Source: Eretmocerus hayati | Taxonomy: Eukaryota > Arthropoda > Insecta > Hymenoptera > Aphelinidae | Direction: 5' to 3' | Assembly (NCBI GenBank): GCA_029851415.1 | Contig: CM056744.1 | Span: 59,359,797 to 59,423,796, forward strand | Length of the DNA stretch: 64,000 nucleotides | In this document: positions 54,112 through 64,000 of the stretch, in pieces | Position numbering within the stretch: position 1 is the stretch's first letter | Layout: every line of letters starts with the position of its first letter | The notes under the pieces: generated by a model | What the model was told of the DNA's origin: nothing | What the model saw: only the letters and a program-made list of their open reading frames with translations | Database searches by the model: none | Made by a program: the position numbers and the translations under genes

Positions 54112-55545
54112 TGAGTAGTTCCACGCGAAAGCGACCCACGAAAAAGGGTCATGTCTCAGATCCTTTTGTAAACATTCTTATTCGATTCTATGGTACAAAA
54201 TATGAACTTTTCACTACCTATGGGATCCCAAAAAAAATGTTTGGCCCCATGGCGAGAATTTTCGAAAATGAAGTAAAATACATTTTCTTGAAATTCTAGC
54301 AGCTTTTTTGCACTAAAATGCGAATAAGTCGAGTTTGCTCCCAGATAAAGATATGCGGTTTGCGGCATTCGAAAGATCTTTCAAAAACCTATCAAAATCG
54401 CTATTGGAAAGTTGTTTTTGGGGTTATGGGCAGCCTGTACGAGCAAAAGTGTAAAAATCACTAAACAGTGAGTTTCTCAGTTGCCTATTTTCTTCAATTT
54501 TTGAAAATCACATATTTGATGTAAAATTTTGTGTTCTTCCAGAAAAAAGTGGTCCCAATTTCCTTTTCCGACGTCTAAAGCCTGTTTCTTCAAATTTTCG
54601 CAAACCTATTTTTTAGGCAATTTGGAATCGTCTATTTACTGCGCATGCGCAGGAATTTGGACTGTTAGAACCAATCCCATTGGGAAGCCAAGAAAATTTC
54701 CTTCAAAATGACCACTTGACAAAGTCAATTTCATCAATTTGGCTAGGAGTTACCGCCTACAAAAGGTGAAGCTTCAGCTCGAGTGCGTCAATAGGCAAAC
54801 GATACATCGGGCCAGAGATCGGGCCCGGATTCTCCTACTATTGTCACGGTGGCTCCGATCCACCTCTTGTTGGTTATCGAGATTCGGTGGTCTTTCAAAC
54901 GTTGTAGCTCCGAGCCAAATTGATGAAATTGACTTTGCCAAGCAGTCATTTTGAAGGAAATTTTCTTGGCTTTCCAATGGGATTAGTTCTAACAGTCCAA
55001 ATTCCGGCGCATGCGCAGTGAACAGACAATTCCAAACTGCCTAAAAAATAGGTTTGCGAAAATTTGAAGAAACAGGCCTTGGACGTCGGAAAAGGAAATT
55101 GGGGCCACTTTTTTCTGAAAGAACACAAAATTTTACATTAAATATGTGATTTTCAAGAATTAAAAAAAATAGGCAAGTGAGAAATTCACTGTTTAGTGAT
55201 TTTTACACTTTTGCTCGTACAGGCTGCCCATAAACTCAAAAAAAATTTTTTAATAGCGATTTTGATAGGTTTTTGAAAGACCTTTCGAATTCCGCAAATC
55301 GCATATCTTTATCTGAGAGCAAACTCGACTTATTTGCATTTTAGTGCAAAAAAGCTGCTAGAACTTTAAGAAAATGTATTTTACTTCATTTTCGAAAATT
55401 CTCGCCATGGGGCCAAAAAATTCTTTTGGGATCCCATAGGTAGTGAAAAGTTCATATTTTGTACCATAGAATCGAATAAGAATGTTTACAAAAGAATCTG
55501 AAACATGACCCTTTTTCGTGGGTCGCTTTCGCGTGGAACTACTCA
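54112..55545. mobile_element. TA-flanked foldback element
   Basis: Ends TGAGTAGTTCCACGCG...CGCGTGGAACTACTCA are flanked by TA (54110-54111, 55546-55547). Arms of ~640 bp (to ~54755 and from ~54905) are similar but diverged. The ~150-bp centre has no gene. It is a non-autonomous, Tc1/mariner-like foldback. Confidence 0.78.
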
Positions 55546-55716
55546 TATGGCAATTTAGGGGGGAGTATCTTGAAATTCACAAAAAAATCTATCATTTCAT
55601 GTTGTTGAACATTTTTCACCTATCTTCAAGCTTGATGCAGTCGACGTTGGAAATGCAAGAAAATTATCATTCATTGATTGATCACTCTTGACTTTGACAG
55701 GGATTATTCGATCGTA

Positions 55717-56965
55717 AAAGAACCCCGCACAAAATTCATTGCTTGTGGCTCCAGGTGAATATTGACGAGACTTGGGGAGAAGATAGATTGAAATGTGCTG
55801 ATCAACGTTTGAATGGGACGCTAAGAAAAATGATGGACCGATTTTGAGATATCTCCCTGAGAAAGTAGCTAGATTTTGACGTTACGGGCGCTTGATTTGC
55901 ATCGATATTCGAATACTCTGTTTGCCGTGCCAGGATTATTTTTCAAGGGCTTGCTCTATCTCATAGCTCAAATCAAGCGTGCATGTGTGTAAGCGATCTT
56001 GTATCTGTACTACTTGAGGTCCTGGTCGAACAACTGGACAATATTGCTGCATCGATGTTTTACATAGAGGTAACATCACATGAACACCGATAAAAAAAAT
56101 CAGTGATAATGATGGTCAAGATCTAGACAATCCAGACATCACTTCAGGAATCATTGCAGAGCGGCGCGTTAATTATTCGTAAAACGTATGAACGTCACGC
56201 ATCGTTTGTTCATCGTTATAACACACACATGAATCTTTCATCGAACACATTCGAGCGATATAAAGCGCGCAGACCTGTACTTTGTACTTGTCCCTCGATT
56301 TACACGAAATCATCTCGTTGCGTCAAGAATCTGTCGATCCACAGTTCTTAAATAGGCGTAACGGATGAATGATTTCGTGTGAATCGAGGGACAAGTACAA
56401 AGTACAGGTCTGCGCGCCTTGTATCTCTCGAATGTGTTCGATGAAAGATTCATGTGTGTGTTATAACGATGAACGAACGATGCGTGATGTTCATACGTTT
56501 TACGAGTAATTAACGCGCCGCTTTGCAATGATTCCTGAAGTGATGCCTGGATTGTCTAGATCTTGACCATCATTATCACTGATTTCTTTTATCGGTGTTC
56601 ATGTGATGTTACCTCTATGTAAAACATCGATGCAGCAATATTGTCCAATTGTCCGACCAGGACCTCAATAAGTACAGATACAAGATCGCTTACACACATG
56701 CACGCTTGACCTGAGCTATGAGGTAGAGCGAGCCCTTGAAACATAATCCTGGCACGACTAACAGAGTATTCGAATATCGATCCAAAACAAGCGCCCATAA
56801 CCTCAAAATTTAGCTACTGTCTTGGGGAAATATCTCAAAATCGGTCCATTATTTCTCTAAGCGTCCCATTTAAACGTTGATCAGCACATTTCAATCTATC
56901 ACCTCCCCAAGTTTCGTCAATATTCACCTGGAGTCACAAGCAATGAATTTTGTGCGGGGTTCTTT
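55717..56965. mobile_element. Foldback element with almost no loop
   Basis: Ends AAAGAACCCCGCACAAAATT...AATTTTGTGCGGGGTTCTTT are inverted. Similarity continues inward to a centre near 56340, so nearly the whole 1.25 kb is palindromic, with moderate divergence. No target duplication was found, so it may be an inverted duplication rather than a transposon. Confidence 0.65.
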
Positions 56966-58200
56966 GATTCCTCCTGCCTCTATTCCGATTCCAGGAATCA
57001 TCACGCTGCATGGTCTTGGTGTGGGACTTTCTAATCTTTGAAGATGGACTATTAGATCTGGTCTCCAATGTGACCTGCAGAGGTTATCTCCAATTGAGTC
57101 CTTCCCTCGGAGGGAAGATAAGAGAACGCTGGTAGGGCGTATCTCAGAGGAGATCTGATCGCACATTTTGGGAGATCAGAGAATTCAACATTGGAATCAT
57201 GCAGCGCGATGATTTTTGGGATTCATTCTGGGATTGGAATGGAGGTTCAAGGAATGAGAGAGGTGCATGCCTCAGTATGTCCATGGAAATTCGAGTGGTG
57301 ATGAGTTCCCTACGAGAGCTCGTGGCTCCGACGAGAAGGATTGCACGGAAATTCTGCGGTGTAGATGAAATATACTAGTAGATTTTTGGACGATGTGTCA
57401 TATCCGCCATAAGATTCTACGATCGTATGACTATCGTCATGGTTACGAGTGATTGATCTGTAGAGGATTTTTTCGAATTTCCAATGTCGACTGAGGCCAC
57501 CTGGAAGATAAGTAAAATATGTGTGACGTGAGAAGGGAATCTCCAGGATGAACACGAGTGATTGGGTTGGAGAGTGACTTTTATGTACGAGAGGTAGTTG
57601 ATGGTCGAGAAAACAGTGCGTGGATGGTCAGAGCGGCCTGACGTACGCGAGGCCCGACGTCCACGATGATAGGTCCGCGACGCGACATCGCGCTTCGGTG
57701 GGAAAATCCTGTATTACATTATAGTGCTCACCCGAGCAAGCACGTGCAAGTATGTGTGTATGAATGAATCATGTGAGAGCGAGAGTGTCGATGTCTGTGA
57801 CAGTCGCGTTTACAATTTCTGATCGCGGTCTCTCTCCCTGTTTGGATTCATAGTCCATATTAGAATGAGATTACCAATCCATTATACCATGAAATTACAT
57901 ATTTTCAGTGAGTACGGCGTTGAAAATCTTTCTCATACTATGAATTTAAAATCATTATAAATTCTGTTGGTACGGCTCTGTGCATGGCACGTTACCCCTT
58001 CTGACGCCGCGTCTCTTCAAGGCATGATTCTGACGACGCACTATCTTTTCAAAAACTCAACTTTGCTAGTAAATCCCCTCCAATCGGCTTCATCAGATAT
58101 CGGGATGAATCAAATGGCATCCTCTTGGAAATTTTCCCAGCTACACGATGCACCCACCCTTCTTGCCCTTAACTCAAGGGGGAGGGGTGAGGGGGGGGGA
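56966..58200. other. Unassigned region
   Basis: No gene recognised. About 57640-57720 is CpG-rich. A G-run (GAGGGGGGGGGG-like) followed by a C-run occurs at about 58183-58217 and may fold. Confidence 0.4.
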
Positions 58201-60570
58201 TGAACGCCCCCCCCCCAAAAACAACGGTATTTTCGTGAAACAAAACATGCACGTGACGAGTCCCTCGTTCTACTGCCAACCTGAATATACTTGGAGTACA
58301 TTCTAGGACCCTATGGGTGAATTTTGGGCCTGTCATCGAACCTGGAAATCACTGCTATGAATTTAAAGAGCGATTTTTAGCCAGAAACATGTTATAGACA
58401 CTGTATATTTGACCAAAATCGTTGATTCTAAGTCGGTGAACGTTCTGTTGCCTCCTGAAAAACAATAGCGATGAATTCTGGGATTATTTTACGAGATTTT
58501 CAGCTGAACCTCGAATTCAGAAATTGCTGTTGACATTGATGCGATGCGGTTTGAGCTAAAAACGGTTGAAAATGCCTTACCACCTGATCAAAGTCATGGA
58601 TTTTAGCTCAGATTTCCTACCACTGCCAGCTCAGAAACACTTGGAGAGCACTCTCAAATGACTGAACATGATTTTGACGTCAATCCCGAGTCTCCAACTT
58701 AATGCAGGATGATTTATGACCGATTGCGGGCCAAAAAAACTAGAAAAAAAATTTGACGTTTGGGGAAAAAATATGAATTTCAGATAGAGGAGAATTCTAC
58801 TGCCAACAAGTTAAGCCCGAGTCTGGAGATTACTGCTGAGAGCTCTGAGATCAATTCTGAGCAAAAACGTGAGATGAATCAAGCAAATTCATGCGTAATT
58901 ATGAATCATAGGTTGGAAACCGCTCTACTGCCACATGAAAAATGGTCACATCACAATCCAGGGTTATTCAACAAAATTTTAAGCCTAATCTGAGATCTAG
59001 GGATGACTTCTGAGAGTATTGGGATCGATTCCAATACGGCATGTGCCAGGAGTGTGTTGCTAGCGTTGCAAATCATCCCGATTGGCCGATTTTAGCTCGG
59101 AATTCCTATTGTTGCCAGCTTAGAAATACTTGGAGTATACTCTGTGATCACTCAGCGAGATTTTGACACTGATTTCAAGTCCGAGAACTGCTGCAGTGAG
59201 ATTCAGTACCGGTATTGGGTCGAAAAAGGCTGACAGATACGGCACTTTTGGCGCAAAATGATAAGAAGTACTTCCAACTCATCAACAATTGGAATCAATT
59301 CTAGATCTCACTCACAAAATTTCGGGCCCAATCTCACCCTCGAGAATCGCTGCCAAGAGTACTGAGATCAATCCTTATCCAGCAGCATTTCAGAAAGGTA
59401 GAGAATTCTCGCATGATCGTGGATCATAGGGCGGAAATCGTCCTACTGCCACCTGAACAGCAATCGAGAAACATTTTGGGATCATTTGACGTGATTTCGG
59501 ACAGGACCTCGATTCTTTATACATCTGCTGAGAGCTTTGAGATCGATCCTAAGGCGGAAATTGCGAAGTGGCACTAGAAATGAGCCAGATCTGATGATTC
59601 TAACTCACAATAAGTACTACTGCCAACCCAAGGATACATATGGTAAAATCTAGGATTACAGACGGGAATTTCTAGCCAAATCCTGCATCTGAAAATTGCT
59701 GCAGAGAAATTTCAGATGCATATTGAGCTGAGTATTGTCGTGAATTACAGTCGATCTGATGAGGAATAGTTGAATTTTTTTGTTCAATTCTACTACTGCC
59801 AAGGTAAGTAAAATTCCATCTCGTTACAAGTCCAGAAGTGAATATCTTGAGCCCGGTCCCATGCCCCCGAATCACTGCAGTGTGATCTGCAATCGAGATT
59901 GAGCCTAAATCATCGGAAATCCGTGCGGATCCCACGGAGAATGACGAGTTTCAGGAGGGAAACCATACTACTGCCAACTCGAGAACCATCTTATCGAGTT
60001 CCAAATTTGCCAGTGAATTTTTTGGGCACATTCCCGTGTCTCGAGACTACTGCAATGCGATCTGAAACCAATATTTGGGCCAGAGTACTCGCACATCAGC
60101 GCGGGTCATATAGAAGAAGATGGAATCTAGGGCGTAAATCCTCCTCCTGCCAACTTGAGAATGGATCCAGGACATTTTGAGTTTAGCTGTGGGTATTTTG
60201 GGCCCGATCCCGTGTCTGGCGATAACTGCAGTGCGCTCTGAGATCGGTATTGGGCCCAGAATCAACGGAAATAATCACAGATCGTATTCAAAATAATGAA
60301 TTCTAGGGAGTGAATCCCATTTCTGCCAACTCAAAGAGGAATCCAGTTGATTTTGGGATCGATAAGGAATATTTTGAGCCCAGTCCCGTCACTCAGATCT
60401 ACTGCAGTGCGATGTAAAACCAGTATTGGGCCCCGGATCGTCGGAAATCCGTGCGCATCCCACGGAAAATGATCCATCCTAGGATGGAAATCGTACTACT
60501 GCGACCCTTGAAAACGACCCAGCACATTTTAAATTAGAAGAGAAATATTTTGGGCCCAGTACCGTCACTA
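58200..60570. repeat. Degenerate 176-bp satellite array, left part
   Basis: The anchor CTGCCAAC (or variants) recurs at 58273, 58448, 58623, 58800, 58928, 59112, 59272, 59446, 59620, 59796, 59971, 60147, 60323 and 60499. Most spacings are 174-177 bp. A second anchor, ACTGCAGTGCGATCTG-like, lies mid-unit. Units grow more alike toward the right. No coding. Confidence 0.9.
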
Positions 60571-60574
60571 AGGT

Positions 60575-63217
60575 TGTGACGGTGAAAAAACCCGTCTCAG
60601 CCGTTTGTTTCGGGTGGAAATTCTCTCTCGTCGCGTCTCGAGCCAGCAGCCTCGAGAACGCGTATTTACACCAAAATACGTCTTTTTGTTGAGGTGCTGC
60701 TCGAGACGACGACGCTGCCGTGGAAAAGAGTTGTTGCGGGTATGCCTGGGGTCAGGCAACCCGGTCTTCACCAATGTTAGCCGTATTCCCAAGCAGCCTA
60801 AGTGGCTGCTGGGCACCACGACGACGACGCCGACGGAGGATTCAACATATTATGACCCGGGCGCGATGCCCGGGTACACCGTGGCTGCTATGCCCTTGGA
60901 GGGCCCACCACCCGCGGCACCACCAGAGGAGCCCGGGGCCCGCGCCAAGCTCACAACCAACGTGGAATATTTGTCGAGGCCCTCGCTCCCGGGTGAGCGA
61001 GGGCAGATGTAATTAGTACACCGAATTGGGCACTCGTGCACTAAAATACTGTATTTGGGATGGAAAGTGGCAACAGCCGGTGCCCGCAAGTACCGTGCTG
61101 CATCCATATCCCACCCCCAACAGCCGTGCATCAATGATAAGCGCACTTATCACGTTTGTGCACTTTACACCCGAAGGCCACATAGAGCCACAACACTACT
61201 GCAGATCCGGGGGTGCCAGGGTGATGCCGCGAAGATGAGGATGACGAGACGATGCCGGAGCCTTGCCAAAGATGCCGTACACCTGGGGGAGTCACCACAG
61301 GACTATTTGCCATCCGGGCAGCTGCCCCATACGCAAATAGCCCGTTATGTTCGCGTAATCAGCTGGCGTGAGGTTATTGGTGCATGCAACACCTGTTGCA
61401 TGCACACTAGTTGCACCAGCCCGCTGCCGACATCCACGCGATCGCGCACGCACCTAGGGGTGTTGCCCACACCCGGACAAGCACACGCGACGACACCTAG
61501 ACACCCGGGTGATCTCGAGAACAACGACGACGATGATAACAATGTGCACGCGGGTTCGCGCAGACGACACACTGCCATGTTGTTGCTGCCGGCGCGAGGG
61601 CGCTGCCAACCAGTATAACTACCTCAGGGTAGGTTATACCACACTTTGCCGACCCGGGACCCTGATGATACCCGGACATCGACTGCTGGGCGGGGAATTC
61701 AGCGTGCACACGCCACATGCAGGTCATTATGCGTGTGTGTGTGTATGAGAGATTGCCTAGGCAGTGTATGAGGGGATATTCGCATGCCGTGAGCATGCCT
61801 TATTATATATAGGTATAGCGTTGCCGTGATGAGTACACATATAGGTACAGCATTGCCGTGACGAGTATATATAGGTATATATACTCGCGTACCTGATTGT
61901 ATGCAGTAAAATTACGAAGAGTGGTGGCAATAGCGAGTTGCGCAGAGCCTCCACGTTTACGTATGTTTGCCGTGAGTGCGAGTGAGATAGAATATGCAAT
62001 TGGTGGAGGCAAGAAAACAGTGCCGTACCCATAATCAAGCAGATTTCTGCCGTAAATTTCGTATCTTGCTGCCGAGTTGCTGCCTTGCGCTCGAGTGCAT
62101 ATTTCATAATTTGCCGCGCAACGGCCACCAGAGGGCGATGTTGGCTTTTCGCAGATTTTGAGAGCCAATCAAAATTATTGCCGTCGACCAATCAGAGAGT
62201 CTCATTTATTGAGGAAGAAGAAGAGCTTTTGCCGGCAGGAAGCCGGCCATTGTGACACTTGTTGGATAGTCTCTGATATAGACGCACGTGCTTGTGCGAG
62301 CGGCCGCAAGCCGTGGCAGTGGCCACGCGGCCAGGGCCTCTTTGCCCGGAGGGCCGAGACCTGGAAATTACTACTGCCCGGGATAGTTTTGGGAGAACAA
62401 TTGTGGAAATATCTAAGGATGTCGAATATCAACGGTGAGTGGTTTTGATCTTTTTAATCAGTGAGTGAATCCTCTCGCGCGTACCTCGAGAGCCTCGTGC
62501 GCGCGTATGCCATCGTCGGGCTTTGCCAGACCGAACTCCTGGGGAGGCTGACGCTGCTGGAGTGCACCCTGACCATTTGCCGAGACTCCAGCACACCCCA
62601 GCAGTCGCAGGCGTGTCGTGATCACCCAAATTCGGCGTGTGATTTCCGCGCGGGGCAATTAGACATTTTGCCTCGCGTCGCGAGCGTGGCGTGGAAATTG
62701 TCGCGGAGCAGCCATTTTGAGTGTGTTTCGGAGCAGCGTGCTCTCTCTCAATTTCAGAGTCCAAGTTTTGTCAGAGTTTGCCGAGACAATGTGCCGAATT
62801 AGTGAAGTGAATTTTCGTGTATTTTCAGGAAATTTTGAGAGACATTTGGAGGAAAATTTGATATTTGATTACTATGAATCTCTTAGCGAATTTTAGAGTC
62901 ATTTTGCGAGAGTGTTGTCGCGAAGCATTTGATATGTAGATTCTTGTATCGACCGCGTAGATGCAGCGTGTGCAGAATATATTGCCGAGATTATTTTATT
63001 ATAAACTTGGATTGATTATTCAGTATTTGCATTCCCTCCCCTTTTCTTGCCCCTTTAGGTGAAATTACGGTAGGTGAACGAGAGTTGCAGAGAGAAGAGT
63101 GCAGAGTTCCTGAGATTTCGGAGTCGTGTCTCCATAGCGCGAGAGAATTTGCGTCTAGGATATAAGTCCGTCTAAATATAAATGAGTGTGATAGGTAATT
63201 TCATTTGCCACGTCACA
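60575..63217 (+). repeat. 2.64-kb TGTGAC...GTCACA repeat, copy 2 (solo-LTR-like)
   Basis: It is homologous along its length to 2179-4820 and starts and ends at the same bases. Flanks AGGT (60571-60574) and AGAT (63218-63221) are a 4-bp duplication with one change. Removing 2643 + 4 bp leaves satellite anchors 60499 and 63322 exactly 176 bp apart, confirming the borders. The CCACCAGAGGGCG motif is conserved at 62125-62137. Frames inside are GC-rich and unsupported as genes. Confidence 0.85.
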
Positions 63218-63690
63218 AGATCCACTGCAGTGCAATCTGCGATCGGTATTGGGCCCAGAATCGTCGGAAACGTCTGCGGATCCTACAGAAGATGACGATT
63301 TCTAGGGGGTGAATCGTACTACTGCCAACTGGATAATAAATTCAGTACTCTTTGGGATTGAGTGAAAATAATTTGGGCCCAGTCCCGTCACTCAGATCCA
63401 CTGCAGTGCGATGTAAAACCAGTATTGGGCCCCGGATCGTCGGAAATCCGTGCGCATCCCACGGAAAATAATCCATCCTAGGATGGAAATCGTACTACTG
63501 CGACCCTTGAAAGCGACCCAGCACATTTTGAATTAGGAGAGAAATATTTTGGGCCCAGTACCGTCGCTAAGATCCACTGCAGTGCAATCTGCGATCGGTA
63601 TTGGGCCCAGAATCGCCGAAAACTTCTGCGGATCCTACAGGAAATGACGATTTCTAGGGGGTGAATCGATTTGAAATTCACTCTTGCGTG
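63218..63690. repeat. 176-bp satellite array, right part
   Basis: Anchors are at 63322 and 63498. The unit at about 63388-63570 is nearly identical to 60385-60568, and 63220-63310 resembles 63573-63665 (353 bp, two units), which suggests dimeric higher-order repeats. Confidence 0.85.
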
Positions 63691-64000
63691 GGATTGAAAA
63701 GTGGAATGGAACTATGAAATTACGTATGAATATCAGGTGATGGTAACAAGTCCAAGATTTGTATGTTAATGAGAGTGCAAAAACAGTATTGCTGAAGCCT
63801 CCGATCGTCTGTTCCCTCTGAAGATGCCGTTGATTAACAACAGTTCAGACCTACTGAATCTGGATCCCGACATCACCTGACGAAAATTCTCATTCCTCTT
63901 GCTATGTCTGTTGCGCCAGACGAGACAGAGAAATTCCATTATGAGGCCTACGAGGGCGTCGGAGAATTTAATTCGTTCATATCCGTGGAATATTCTGTAT
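63691..64000. other. Unassigned right edge
   Basis: The satellite similarity stops near 63.67 kb. No gene or repeat is recognised. Confidence 0.5.

Noticed and set aside
58110..58301. Pro-rich frame over the G/C runs at 58.2 kb
   Set aside because: It arises from homopolymer runs and lies in non-coding flank next to the satellite.
1..64000. CRISPR array
   Set aside because: The tandem repeats (29, 36, 41 and 176 bp) lack unique regular spacers, and the sequence is eukaryotic.

Overview
The window looks like arthropod, most likely insect (possibly hymenopteran), heterochromatin-like DNA. Coding sequence is almost entirely transposable-element or endogenous-virus derived, introns are short GT-AG, core promoters are TATA plus TCAGT, and many mobile elements are nested in one another. 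I found no convincing single-copy host gene.

Layout. 1-9.06 kb: flank with a 2.64-kb TGTGAC...GTCACA repeat (2179-4820, solo-LTR-like, TSD ATTT), a 5'-truncated LINE on the minus strand (6.37-7.34 kb) and an inverted duplication of an unknown coding fragment (7.7-8.85 kb). 9066-27373: a complete but decayed Maverick/Polinton with ~240-bp terminal inverted repeats and a perfect 6-bp TSD (ATTTTG). It carries family-B DNA polymerase, integrase, FtsK/HerA-type ATPase, adenain-like protease, penton-like and hexon-like capsid proteins, a phospholipase-A2-like virion protein, a DUF8207-like protein, a collagen-like protein and two paralogous exonuclease-like genes, one at each end. Most have one to several stops or frameshifts. 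PolB is also split by a 1.83-kb TA-flanked element.

28.5-30.6 kb: a hAT-like foldback element with an 8-bp TSD. 31111-46762: an env-bearing Gypsy (errantivirus-like) LTR retroelement, arranged LTR-gag-pol-env-accessory-LTR-partial gag-partial LTR within a single CAGC target duplication. Its Pol lacks a visible RNase H region and instead has a low-complexity linker plus a macrodomain-like segment before the integrase. Between env and the 3' LTR are a clean three-exon antisense gene and a 448-codon ORF with a Cys-rich C-terminus.

46.8-57 kb: arrays of a TTAGGCCC motif and several large foldback elements (47490-49327 with near-perfect 754-bp arms and tRNA-like sequences; 54112-55545; 55717-56965). 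58.2-63.7 kb: a degenerate 176-bp satellite array interrupted by a second copy of the 2.64-kb repeat (60575-63217). Removing that copy and its 4-bp TSD restores the 176-bp phase exactly.

How the parts work together: the Polinton is a virus-like module (replication, integration, packaging, maturation, capsid) whose genes share one promoter grammar. The Gypsy element is a retrovirus-like module with extra accessory genes. All calls come from reading the sequence; family names rest on recognised motifs, not on searches.
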